DNA from: Halalkalibacter suaedae
Lineage (GTDB): Bacteria; Bacillota; Bacilli; Bacillales; Bacillaceae_D
DNA length: 64,000 bases
Assembly: GCF_017939705.1 (NCBI RefSeq)
Contig: NZ_JAGKSQ010000003.1
Coordinates: 248,001-312,000 of the forward strand
Reading direction: 5' to 3'
The position numbers and the translations under genes are program-made. The notes under the pieces were generated by a model. The model saw nothing but the letters and a program-made list of their open reading frames with translations. It searched no databases and was not told the DNA's origin. Shown piece after piece: positions 1-7,500 of the stretch (positions are counted from its first letter, which is position 1; each line of letters begins with the position of its first letter).

Positions 1-1257
1 GAAGAAAATAAGAATTAATAGGACAGCAAGGAAGCTCGTTATCGCACTTAACGGAAGTTCTCCAAGTGTTGCAAACAAAGCTAGTTCCACATTATTCATA
101 ACCAAATCACCAATTGGAGCAGTGCCTGCAATTTCAATATTAAGGGCAGTACCCCCAAAGGTAGTAAACCATATAACAGCTAGAACAGTTGGCACTAGAA
201 GAACACCAATCATGAATTCTCGAATCGTTCTCCCCCTAGAAATGCGGGCAATAAATATCCCCATAAAAGGTGCCCAAGCAATATGCCACGCCCAAAAGAA
301 AATCGTATTTGTACCAAGCCATGCACTCTCTGTGAATGGAGTCATCGTTAAACTCATTGATGCCACATTGGTAATATAGCCCCCAAGTGTCGTGACAAAG
401 CTTTCAGCGATAAATAATGTAGGCCCAACAATAATAACAAAAATCAATAGTAAACCAGCAACTGCTAAATTGATATTACTTAGTGTTTTTATTCCTTTAT
501 CCACGCCTTTTGCAGCGGAGAACATAAATAGAAACGTAACGATTGTTATAATAGTAATCTGTGTCCAAACATTATTTGGAATTGGTGAAATGTAGGATAG
601 ACCACCTGTTATCTGAAGTGCACTTAACCCGAATGTGGTTGCAACCCCTGTACACGTAGCAATTACAGCTAATATATCAATCCCTTGACCAAACCACCCG
701 TTTACACGATCACCGATTAGTGGATAAAATGCAGAACTAATTAAGGCCGGTCGGTCCTTTTTAAATTGCACATAAGCCAAGGTTAAACCGACAATTGAAA
801 ATATTGCCCATGGATGAAGGGCCCAGTGGTAGACAGCATAACGTAAACCAGCCACCGCTGCCTGGGGTGTTTCAGCAGTGAAGCCCATTGGTGGATCTAA
901 ATAGTACAAAACAGGCTCTGCAACTCCCCAAAAAACAAATCCAACCCCAATTCCTGCTGCAAACAGCATCCCAATCCATGAGTACCATGAATATTCTGGT
1001 CTCTCATCCGGCTTACCAAGTCGAATTCTTCCAAATGGACTAATAGCTAAAATAATAACAAACAAAACAAAAAATGCTGTAACAAGCATATAAAACCAGC
1101 CAAAATTATTTATCATCCAGCCTAATCCTTCACCAGCTGCTCTGTCTAGCGATTCTGGTGCAAGTGCTCCCCATGCAACAAAAAGACCGACAAGAATAGC
1201 TGAAATAATTAAGACACTACTCGGTCTCGATTCAACATTTGATTGATTTATCTTCAC
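1..1257 (-). CDS. BCCT-family osmolyte/betaine-type transporter (C-terminus cut by window)
   Basis: Secondary carrier of the betaine/choline/carnitine family, expected to import a compatible solute with Na+ or H+. It reads leftward from a GTG at 1257, behind an AAAGGGTGGAAGG ribosome site, and is still open at base 1, so 419 residues of a roughly 500-residue family are seen. The helix-3 substrate/ion segment AGIGVGFVFWGVAEP starts near residue 101. The conserved FIARISRGRT loop follows helix 8 near residues 336-345. In the aromatic-box segment, WAWHIAWAPF (322-331), a His stands where I would expect Trp, so the substrate is uncertain. Many hydrophobic spans are visible. It diverges from the DUF1659 gene. 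Confidence 0.9.
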   Translation of the reverse strand, partial: MKINQSNVESRPSSVLIISAILVGLFVAWGALAPESLDRAAGEGLGWMINNFGWFYMLVTAFFVLFVIILAISPFGRIRLGKPDERPEYSWYSWIGMLFAAGIGVGFVFWGVAEPVLYYLDPPMGFTAETPQAAVAGLRYAVYHWALHPWAIFSIVGLTLAYVQFKKDRPALISSAFYPLIGDRVNGWFGQGIDILAVIATCTGVATTFGLSALQITGGLSYISPIPNNVWTQITIITIVTFLFMFSAAKGVDKGIKTLSNINLAVAGLLLIFVIIVGPTLFIAESFVTTLGGYITNVASMSLTMTPFTESAWLGTNTIFFWAWHIAWAPFMGIFIARISRGRTIREFMIGVLLVPTVLAVIWFTTFGGTALNIEIAGTAPIGDLVMNNVELALFATLGELPLSAITSFLAVLLILIFF

Positions 1258-1415
1258 GCCTTCCACCCTTTCCCATCAGAAGAATTTATAGGTATTCCTA
1301 GCTTTTATTAATTACCCACTAACATCTTATTACAAACTCATCAATAAATTATTTTCTATCACTTCACCAGAAACTATTCAACCAAGCTATATAAATAATG
1401 AAAGGAGGTGATCAC

Positions 1416-1625
1416 ATGAATGAAGCACAACAAACTCGACTCTCACTTGTTTTTATTACCGGTGTAAATGAGGAAGGGAAAAACATCACGAAGACTAAAA
1501 GTTTTAGCAATGTCAAAGGTAGTGCTACAGACGAAAGCTTGGTTGCACTGACTAACGCCTTAGTAAGTCTTCAACAGCATCCACTTGCAGACTCTGTTCG
1601 TAACAATCATTACTCAGTTATCTAA
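1416..1625 (+). CDS. DUF1659 family small protein
   Basis: A 69-residue soluble protein of unknown function that resembles the DUF1659 family, which is usually found beside a DUF2922 gene. I chose the ATG at 1416 because GAAAGGAGGTGATC, a full match to the 16S rRNA 3' end, ends a few bases before it; an in-frame ATG at 1398 would lie upstream of that site. It is the first gene of a three-gene set (1416-2044) closed by a terminator. Residues are mostly polar, with a TKSFSNVKG stretch and no signal peptide or membrane span. Confidence 0.8.
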   Translation: MNEAQQTRLSLVFITGVNEEGKNITKTKSFSNVKGSATDESLVALTNALVSLQQHPLADSVRNNHYSVI

Positions 1626-1650
1626 AATATGAAAATGAGGAGGAATAGCA

Positions 1651-1866
1651 ATGAGCAAACGTTTAGAACTATTGTTTAAAAATGAGGAAGGTCGTTCAGT
1701 CACTTTATCCGTTGACGATCCAATCGAACCACTTGATCAGGTTTTGATTACGAACTCAATGAATGAGATTATTGCAGGGGATACAATTGTGACAAGTGGT
1801 GGAAACCTGGTTGCTATTATAGGAGCACGTGTTGTTGAAAGAAATGTCACACCTGTAGAGTTGTAA
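1651..1866 (+). CDS. DUF2922 family small protein
   Basis: A 71-residue protein matching the DUF2922 pattern: an N-terminal LELLFKNEEGRS strand, an internal SVDDP turn, then ITNSMNEII and a C-terminal GARVVERN. Its function is unknown. A GAGGAGG site precedes the ATG. It sits 25 bases after the DUF1659 gene and 1 base before the YvrJ-like gene, so the three are probably one transcript. The family is small and nearly always paired with DUF1659. Confidence 0.8.
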   Translation: MSKRLELLFKNEEGRSVTLSVDDPIEPLDQVLITNSMNEIIAGDTIVTSGGNLVAIIGARVVERNVTPVEL

Positions 1867-1867
1867 T

Positions 1868-2044
1868 ATGGATGGTCTTAATGTTTGGATGCCACTACTC
1901 GGAGAATACGGTTTTCCTGTCATGGTTACAATCTATTTACTCTACCGGCTCGAGCAGAAGATTGATAATGTAACGACAGCAATCGATCGTTTACCCGAGA
2001 AGCTTTCTTCCAATCAAGATGTCACGATTCGATCTATAAAGTAA
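1868..2044 (+). CDS. YvrJ-family small membrane protein
   Basis: A 58-residue protein with one hydrophobic segment around residues 14-26 (YGFPVMVTIYLLY), then LEQKIDNVTTAIDRL, which looks like a short amphipathic helix. This is the layout of the YvrJ family: a single membrane helix with a GFP motif and a cytoplasmic tail. It starts 1 base after the DUF2922 stop, which implies translational coupling. Function unknown. A hairpin terminator follows at once. Confidence 0.75.
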   Translation: MDGLNVWMPLLGEYGFPVMVTIYLLYRLEQKIDNVTTAIDRLPEKLSSNQDVTIRSIK

Positions 2045-2059
2045 AAGATTAGATCAGCA

Positions 2060-2097
2060 GTCACTGAAAAAGAAACTCTTTTTCGGTGGCTTTTTTG
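2060..2097 (+). terminator. Terminator of the DUF1659-DUF2922-yvrJ set
   Basis: Arms CACTGAAAAAG and CTTTTTCGGTG pair over 11 bp with one G-T wobble, and a GC then TTTTTT follow. It lies 15 bases past the last stop. Confidence 0.85.
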
Positions 2098-2194
2098 TGT
2101 TCAATTTCTTTGATCCAAGAAAATTCTGTTTGACTCGGTTAGAAAATTATTTAAGTGCCAAACTAGAACAACAGAAATAAACTGGAGGCATCTT

Positions 2195-2239
2195 ATGAAA
2201 ACACAGATCTATTTATTTAGCCCCTTCTTCCAACCATAG
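2195..2239 (+). CDS. Possible 14-residue leader peptide (weak)
   Basis: A short frame opens at an ATG with a good GGAGG site six bases upstream and stops after 14 codons (MKTQIYLFSPFFQP). It lies about 108 bases ahead of the membrane-protein gene at 2348. Only the ribosome site supports it; no attenuator hairpin is obvious, so it may be chance. Confidence 0.2.
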   Translation: MKTQIYLFSPFFQP

Positions 2240-2347
2240 AATGATTACTTTTGATCTCCCACTCCTTATCTTAAGTATATTTCACAATTAACAGATTCAT
2301 TTTGATCCCGCCCAGCTTATGCGGCGTCTTTTCAGAAGGGAGAATGT

Positions 2348-2833
2348 ATGGAAAAAGAAAAAAGGATGGAAGTCTTGTTTTGGTGTATTGCCTTTCCTGG
2401 GTTTGGGCAATTTTTAAATAAAAAGTACGCAAAAGGTTTCTTTTTCGTAATCCTCGAATTTACAGTAAATGTTCAAGCTCGATTAAATTTAGCCATTATT
2501 CCTAGCTTTTATGGCAACGGTGAAGCAGCGAACGCTGTTGTGAACTACCAATGGATTATGTTCTACCCATGTTTGTACTTATTTTCAATGTATGATGCTT
2601 ACCGGGATGCTGGTGGCGATAAGATACGCTACGCATTTGTTCCATTTGCGATATCGGCCTATTTCGGAACGGTTGGGGTTGTGTACTCTTCAACATTCTC
2701 CATATTTAACCACATACTCGGTGTTATCTGGGCACCTATCCTCTTTCATATAAGCGGTTATGTTGTTGGTATGCTCGTCCGAAAGCTGATTTTGATGGGG
2801 ATTGACTCAAACCTAAACAAAAATCCACTATGA
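2348..2833 (+). CDS. Integral membrane protein, unknown function
   Basis: A 161-residue protein with about four hydrophobic segments (near residues 12-22, 29-50, 68-82, and two between 98 and 150). The start, LFWCIAFPGFGQFLNKKYAKG followed by a hydrophobic helix, recalls the turn found in TM2-like small membrane proteins (GxGQFxNxxYxKG), but I do not recognise a named family. The ATG has an AAGGGAG site. It precedes msrA by 67 bases and could be cotranscribed with msrA-msrB; no terminator separates them. Confidence 0.75.
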   Translation: MEKEKRMEVLFWCIAFPGFGQFLNKKYAKGFFFVILEFTVNVQARLNLAIIPSFYGNGEAANAVVNYQWIMFYPCLYLFSMYDAYRDAGGDKIRYAFVPFAISAYFGTVGVVYSSTFSIFNHILGVIWAPILFHISGYVVGMLVRKLILMGIDSNLNKNPL

Positions 2834-2900
2834 GCATCTACTAAGTAAACAAGGATGTGACATGCTATACTAAGGACAAAGAAAAAGGGGGTAAGGCGTA

Positions 2901-3431
2901 ATGAAAACATCTTCCTTTGAGAAGGCAACATTTGCTGGCGGCTGCTTTTGGTGCATGGTCAAGCCATTTGATCAATACGATGGGATTGAATCTGTTATCT
3001 CTGGTTATACAGGTGGCCATACTGAAAATCCAACGTATAAAGAAGTGTGCTCCGAAACAACTGGACATTTTGAAGCAGTACAAATTACATTTGATCCAGC
3101 AATCTTTTCCTACGAAAAAATTGTTGATATTTTCTGGCAACAAATCGATCCGACTGATGCAGGTGGACAGTTTTTTGACAGAGGTGATTCATACCGAACC
3201 GCTATTTTTTATCATTCAGAAGAACAGAGAATAGTTGCTGAAAACTCAAAAGAGAAACTTGAAAATAGTGGACGCTTTTCAAAGCCAATAGCCACATTAA
3301 TCTTACCTGCGTCGACGTTTTATCCAGCTGAAGACTATCATCAAGACTACTATCAAAAGAATCCTGCACATTATTCAAGATATCGAAAAGGGTCTGGACG
3401 AGAAGACTATATTAATCGCCACTGGAGCTAG
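2901..3431 (+). CDS. msrA: Peptide methionine sulfoxide reductase A
   Basis: Reduces the S-epimer of methionine sulfoxide in proteins and free amino acid. The catalytic GCFWC motif is at residues 14-18 with nucleophile Cys15. The GYTGG and [10 protein letters not shown] signatures of the family follow. Length (176) is normal. The ATG has an AAAGGGGG site. It is followed 11 bases later by msrB, giving the common two-enzyme repair operon that covers both sulfoxide epimers. Cytoplasmic; no signal peptide. Confidence 0.96.
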   Translation: MKTSSFEKATFAGGCFWCMVKPFDQYDGIESVISGYTGGHTENPTYKEVCSETTGHFEAVQITFDPAIFSYEKIVDIFWQQIDPTDAGGQFFDRGDSYRTAIFYHSEEQRIVAENSKEKLENSGRFSKPIATLILPASTFYPAEDYHQDYYQKNPAHYSRYRKGSGREDYINRHWS

Positions 3432-3442
3432 GAGGAATTAGA

Positions 3443-3877
3443 ATGAGTAACGAAAAGAAGGAACAACTTAAACAGAAACTAACAGAGATGCAGTATCATG
3501 TCACACAGGAAAATGGAACTGAACCTCCATTTCGAAATGAATACTACGAAAACGAAGAAGATGGGATCTATGTTGACATCGTATCTGGCAAACCACTATT
3601 TAGCTCTAATGATAAATACGATGCAGGGTGTGGCTGGCCAAGCTTCACGAAACCTATCGTTGAAGAAGAAGTTATAGAAAAAGAAGACTTCAGTCACTCC
3701 ATGGTACGAACAGAGGTCCGTAGCAAAGAAGCCGATTCTCATCTTGGACATGTATTTAATGATGGTCCCGGACCAAATGGATTGCGCTACTGCATCAACT
3801 CTGCAGCCTTACGTTTCATTCCAAAACAAGACTTAGAAAAAGAAGGCTACAGCACATACAAAAAATTATTTGATTAA
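3443..3877 (+). CDS. msrB: Peptide methionine-R-sulfoxide reductase B
   Basis: Reduces the R-epimer of methionine sulfoxide. The family core is clear: AGCGWPSF at 61-68 (Cys63, probable resolving Cys) and [11 protein letters not shown] at 116-125 with catalytic Cys117. The [12 protein letters not shown] segment is intact. The paired CxxC zinc motifs of some MsrB proteins are missing, as is usual in this Firmicute type. Length is 144 residues; an AGGAGGAATT site precedes the ATG. It is the last gene of msrA-msrB and ends against a bidirectional terminator. Confidence 0.96.
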   Translation: MSNEKKEQLKQKLTEMQYHVTQENGTEPPFRNEYYENEEDGIYVDIVSGKPLFSSNDKYDAGCGWPSFTKPIVEEEVIEKEDFSHSMVRTEVRSKEADSHLGHVFNDGPGPNGLRYCINSAALRFIPKQDLEKEGYSTYKKLFD

Positions 3878-3879
3878 AA

Positions 3880-3916
3880 AAAACGATCTTGGAGAAATAC
3901 TCCAAGATCGTTTTTC
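3880..3916. terminator. Bidirectional terminator between msrB and the small gene at 3955
   Basis: The arms AACGATCTTGGAG and CTCCAAGATCGTT pair perfectly around AAATA, with an A-run on the left and a T-run on the right, so it can stop transcription from both sides. Confidence 0.9.
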
Positions 3917-3954
3917 CACTTACAATAAAACATGAAGAACTTCAAGAAAGATCC

Positions 3955-4140
3955 CTAAATAATTTCGTCATATGTATAACGAACAATATATTTTTCTGAT
4001 TGTAGTTTCTTTATTTCAACTAGAGGACCAATTTCATACCCATTCATCCAATTGTCTTCAATTTTTGCTTTTACACAACCAGCTTGAAACTTCGAGTAGA
4101 ACACTTGTTTATAATAAATCCACTTTGGTAGCTTTTTCAT
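3955..4140 (-). CDS. Small hypothetical protein (61 residues)
   Basis: Leftward gene with no family I recognise. I chose the ATG at 4140 because GAAAGGTGAGGG lies just upstream; an upstream in-frame ATG at 4164 lacks a site. The product begins MKKLPKWIYYKQVFY and is basic and aromatic-rich, with one Cys and no membrane span. It converges on msrB at a shared terminator and diverges from the yjcHGF operon, which argues for a real, independently transcribed gene. Confidence 0.55.
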   Translation of the reverse strand: MKKLPKWIYYKQVFYSKFQAGCVKAKIEDNWMNGYEIGPLVEIKKLQSEKYIVRYTYDEII

Positions 4141-4276
4141 GCCCTCACCTTTCTCGTATTTCATTTATCTTATTGTACAAAATATGTCGCAACTACTCAA
4201 TTCGTTCATCATAGCATTCTTCTGGCAAATTAGGTAAACTAAGAACAAGACATATTTCAAGAAAGGAATTGAGTTG

Positions 4277-5014
4277 ATGGCTAAAAAACCATTACAAGGG
4301 TCAATTACTGACGCTGTAATCAAAAGTAATGAGCTAAAAGAAGATATTTCACTACTTATTTATACACCTCCTGATTTTACACCTTTAAAGACATATGATC
4401 TGCTTATATGTCAGGACGGAAATGATTATTTCCAAATTGGTAGAATTCCTAGGCAAGCAGAGGCGCTAATGGAGGAAGGCGACATACGAGAAACGATTAT
4501 TGTTGGTGTTCCCTACCCTTCAGTCGATGAAAGAAGAGAGCGTTACTTTCCAAGAGCAAAAAAGAACGAAGCATATATACGCTTTCTAGCACATGAGTTA
4601 CTACCATTTCTTGACGAGGAATACCCACTTGAACCACTTGCCTCAGCACGGACATTAGCTGGTGATTCGCTTGCTGCAACGGTTTCTTTAATGACAGCGG
4701 TCCGCTATCCGAGCTTATTTGGGCAAGTAATGATGCACTCACCATTCGTAAATGAAGATGTCTTGACTGAGGTGAAGGCTTGTCAAAAGCCTGAAGAATT
4801 ATCACTCTATCATGTTATTGGTCTAAAGGAAACAGCAGTGAATACAACAGACGGAAACATTGTTGATTTTATACCGCCCAATCGTCAATTAACAGAGCTC
4901 ATTGAAGAGATGGATTTCACTTATTATTATCATGAGTTTGATGGGGATCATAAATGGACTTATTGGCAAAAGGATTTACCACGTGGACTAAAATCATTAC
5001 TTTCGTATACATAA
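4277..5014 (+). CDS. yjcH: YjcH-like esterase-family alpha/beta hydrolase
   Basis: Putative serine esterase of the Fes/esterase-D type. Probable nucleophile Ser131 lies in GDSLAA, a variant of GxSxG in which the last Gly is Ala; an HDG-like DGDHKWTYW near the C-terminus supplies the likely His. IIVGVPY and MHSPFVNED match the family. 245 residues, no signal peptide, so cytoplasmic. The ATG at 4277 is preferred over the adjacent in-frame TTG at 4274. It is followed 15 bases later by yjcG and then yjcF, the same trio as in B. subtilis but in reverse order. The natural substrate is unknown. Confidence 0.8.
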   Translation: MAKKPLQGSITDAVIKSNELKEDISLLIYTPPDFTPLKTYDLLICQDGNDYFQIGRIPRQAEALMEEGDIRETIIVGVPYPSVDERRERYFPRAKKNEAYIRFLAHELLPFLDEEYPLEPLASARTLAGDSLAATVSLMTAVRYPSLFGQVMMHSPFVNEDVLTEVKACQKPEELSLYHVIGLKETAVNTTDGNIVDFIPPNRQLTELIEEMDFTYYYHEFDGDHKWTYWQKDLPRGLKSLLSYT

Positions 5015-5029
5015 AAGGGAGGTTTTACG

Positions 5030-5542
5030 ATGAAATACGGAATTGCTCTTTTTCCTTCAAAACCATTACAGGATCAAGCGAATTCATTTCGGATGCGCTA
5101 TGACACACATTATGCCCAGATCCCACCGCATATCACATTGAAGGATCCATTTGAGCTAGAGGAAGATCAGCTTCCTCAATTACTTAAGTCATTGAAAGAA
5201 ATAGCGAAAAATGCTGATCCTGCTTATATTAAAGTATATAAGGTAGACAGCTTTTATCCACAGTCAAATACAATCTTCTTTAAAATTCAAGAGCATGAAA
5301 GCTTAACCTATTTATATAAAGCATTACACCAGGATTCAGAGGAAACAAAGCCTTACAGCTTCGTCCCCCATTTAACAATTGGTCAAGATTTATCAGAAGA
5401 TGAGCATGCAGATATTGTTGGTCGCTTAAAGATGAAAGAGTTCGAGCATGAGGAAACGATTGACCGCATGCAACTTTTATATCAACTTGAAAATGGTTCT
5501 TGGACCGTTTATGAAACATTTCGATTAGGAAAGGAAGCTTAA
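5030..5542 (+). CDS. yjcG: YjcG, 2H phosphoesterase (2'-5' RNA ligase-like)
   Basis: Member of the 2H/LigT superfamily, shown by the two catalytic HxT motifs: HIT at residues 34-36 and HLT at 114-116, about 80 residues apart as expected. 170 residues, the usual length. A GGGAGG site precedes the ATG. It lies between yjcH and yjcF with gaps of 15 and 7 bases, so it is cotranscribed. The substrate is not known; a cyclic phosphodiester is inferred from the family. Confidence 0.88.
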   Translation: MKYGIALFPSKPLQDQANSFRMRYDTHYAQIPPHITLKDPFELEEDQLPQLLKSLKEIAKNADPAYIKVYKVDSFYPQSNTIFFKIQEHESLTYLYKALHQDSEETKPYSFVPHLTIGQDLSEDEHADIVGRLKMKEFEHEETIDRMQLLYQLENGSWTVYETFRLGKEA

Positions 5543-5549
5543 GATACTT

Positions 5550-5984
5550 ATGAAAGTCCAACAGGTTATAAATAAACAACAGCTAGAAGATGCTTACAAA
5601 ATCAGAACAGAGGTATTTGTCGAAGAGCAACATGTGCCTATTGAAGAGGAAATTGATCAATATGAAGATCAGGCTATCCACTTTGTCGTATATAATGATC
5701 AAGAAGTACCTGCTGGAGCAGGTCGACTACGTTTTGTGGATGGCTATGGTAAAATCGAACGAATCTGCATTGCCAAAGTCGCTCGTGGTACAGGAGTAGG
5801 ACGATTGCTTATGCAGGACATTGAAACAACCATTTCTGATAAAGGATTCACAAAAGCAAAGTTAAATGCTCAACGACAAGCTGAGCCATTTTATGCGAAG
5901 CTTGGATATGAAACGGTTTCAGACGAATTCCTTGACGCAGGAATCCCACACGTGACAATGGTGAAACGATTGAATCGTGGCTAA
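5550..5984 (+). CDS. yjcF: YjcF, GNAT-family N-acetyltransferase
   Basis: A 144-residue GNAT protein. The acetyl-CoA pyrophosphate loop is ARGTGVGRLLM at residues 78-88, preceded by the RICIAKVAR strand. EVFVEEQHVP near residue 21 is typical of the YjcF/ElaA-like subgroup. The acceptor is unknown. Last gene of yjcH-yjcG-yjcF; the ATG has an AAGGAAG site overlapping the yjcG end. Confidence 0.88.
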   Translation: MKVQQVINKQQLEDAYKIRTEVFVEEQHVPIEEEIDQYEDQAIHFVVYNDQEVPAGAGRLRFVDGYGKIERICIAKVARGTGVGRLLMQDIETTISDKGFTKAKLNAQRQAEPFYAKLGYETVSDEFLDAGIPHVTMVKRLNRG

Positions 5985-6287
5985 ATTAAAGAACTTCTGT
6001 CTATAATTAAAAGCCATTAGGTGATCTTAACCGGTTAAGTTGACGGGGAGAAAAATGCAAATCACAATGAAAATATTATACTAATCAGCATATATATTAA
6101 CTGTTAATTGGCAATATAATGCAAGTTTAAACGCTCAGAAAAACAACTCGCTTAGTTTAGTGAACTATCTTAGATTAGTTTTAGCACAGACTTAACAACA
6201 TCGCATAAATTTTATGCGGTGTTGTTAAGTTGCATGGGTGTTGATCTGCTAATTAGTATAGTAAACGTCAAATTATTTCTATAACAA
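5985..6287. other. Intergenic stretch without a gene
   Basis: No credible frame with a ribosome site. It holds one long inverted repeat (6190-6230) and otherwise AT-rich sequence. I see no clear terminator for yjcF unless the inverted repeat serves as one. Confidence 0.6.
6190..6230. repeat. Long near-perfect inverted repeat
   Basis: The arms ACTTAACAACATCGCATAAA and TTTATGCGGTGTTGTTAAGT pair over about 20 bp with one G-T wobble. No U-tract follows on either strand, so it is not a canonical intrinsic terminator. It may be an operator, a weak terminator for yjcF, or a mobile repeat. Confidence 0.7.
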
Positions 6288-6332
6288 CAAAAAAGAGGAC
6301 ACCCATTCATATGCGAATTATGCCCTCTGTTA
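6288..6332 (-). terminator. Terminator of the thi operon
   Basis: Read leftward, AGAGGGCA and TGTCCTCT pair over 8 bp with one wobble and are followed by TTTTTT. It lies about 65 bases past the stop of the DUF1385-YqgV gene and closes the operon. Confidence 0.75.
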
Positions 6333-6397
6333 AGTCGTTATTTACTGATTTCCCGGATTAACCGAACCCACTATGACATTCTTAATGGCTTTTTCAA

Positions 6398-7486
6398 TCA
6401 TTCCGCTGAATTCTGTTGTGGATTGGCTTCGGTTAATTTAGACTGTACAGCCTCTAGCTTCCCTGCCATCGTTGATTGTTTATCACGTCGATCATCGATT
6501 CGAATATTTGTTGCCACTCGCTTAATACCATATGTAAATGGTACTTCATGGATCGCCTGAATTACTTCAAATAAGATTGGCAATTCTCCTTCAATTAATG
6601 TACTCATCGGTGTAAGCTGATAGTTTATTTTTCCTTCGTATGATTGAAGGACCTCTTGAATTTTTGCAACATACTGACTGACACTAGGTGTTTCGGTACC
6701 GATTGGGATAATCGTTACATCTACAATAGCCAATGATTTCTCCTCCTTCTTTGTTGATTTCCTTCTTACTATTAATCTTTCTGGAAATTCTTCTGCTGCT
6801 AGCTTGCGATAGGATTCAATTGATGCGAGGAGATGCTTGCGCTCAGGCTCCTCCGTAGTGACATAGACCTGAAGCCAATAGGAAATAGTAAGAATAGGCT
6901 TCCTAAAGAGAAAACCAACGTGCGGTAATTTCATAGATTTCTGAACAACTGGGATCATCAGTACACTACTGTATGATGCCAGCTCTATTGCCCGAAATAA
7001 AGGAAATTGTAAAATTAGAAGTACAAGACTAATGAATAGAACACTCAAGAAATAAATGACAACGGCATTCGTTGAGCAGTGTCGATTCGTAATTGCTGCT
7101 CTTTTAATAAGTGATAATCTTCCTCTTGATATAAGACCTTTGTAGCTGAATACTTTATGCTCCGCCCCATGATACTTTCTGAGTTGTTTCGGGAATATAA
7201 AGTGAGTTCCTAACATGAAATAAATTAAAAGGTAATACGGTAGTCCTTCCCATTGTAAAGCAGAGGACATCTTCGGTAAAAAAATAAGGGTAACAAGAAG
7301 AATCGGTATGATTTTAAACCACAGCGGCATGGCTAGAAATACTTGCTTCATCATTAAAGCCATCGTTTTCCCATTAACCGGCTTCACCCAACTCTGTAGA
7401 CGGCCACCTTCATGGTAGGCACATGATACATATTCTTTGCCAATATAAAAAATGCCCTTTTGGTAGGAAAGTCCTTTGACAACCAA
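6398..7486 (-). CDS. DUF1385 membrane domain fused to YqgV/MTH1187 thiamine-binding domain
   Basis: One 362-residue frame joins two families. Residues 1-235 resemble DUF1385 (YqhQ): hydrophobic helices, the KYHGAEHKVF motif near 104-113, NRHCSTNA replacing the usual RCGTS motif, and a YWLQ..TTEEP tail; the N-terminal GGQAV..G motif is absent. Residues 252-362 are a complete YqgV/MTH1187 (Thiamine_BP) domain: IVDVTIIPIGTETPSVS, YQLTPMSTLIEGEL, IDDRRDK. The full-length start is a TTG at 7486 behind GGTGGG. Inside the frame, AAGGAGG stands 8 bases before a TTG at 6733 (codon 252), exactly where free-standing YqgV begins, so a separate YqgV may also be made. It is the last gene of the TPP-riboswitch thi operon, 14 bases after the gene at 7501. 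A role in thiamine or precursor handling at the membrane is inference. Confidence 0.8.
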   Translation of the reverse strand: MVVKGLSYQKGIFYIGKEYVSCAYHEGGRLQSWVKPVNGKTMALMMKQVFLAMPLWFKIIPILLVTLIFLPKMSSALQWEGLPYYLLIYFMLGTHFIFPKQLRKYHGAEHKVFSYKGLISRGRLSLIKRAAITNRHCSTNAVVIYFLSVLFISLVLLILQFPLFRAIELASYSSVLMIPVVQKSMKLPHVGFLFRKPILTISYWLQVYVTTEEPERKHLLASIESYRKLAAEEFPERLIVRRKSTKKEEKSLAIVDVTIIPIGTETPSVSQYVAKIQEVLQSYEGKINYQLTPMSTLIEGELPILFEVIQAIHEVPFTYGIKRVATNIRIDDRRDKQSTMAGKLEAVQSKLTEANPQQNSAE

Positions 7487-7500
7487 TGATCAACCCACCT

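Noticed and set aside
122-595. Two rightward open frames
   Set aside because: They lie antisense within the BCCT transporter, have no ribosome sites and look like random protein.
6720-6760. Sequencing error joining two separate genes, DUF1385 and yqgV
   Set aside because: Not excluded, but the frame is continuous with sensible linker codons and no homopolymer that would readily shift the frame; kept as a fusion with an explicit test.
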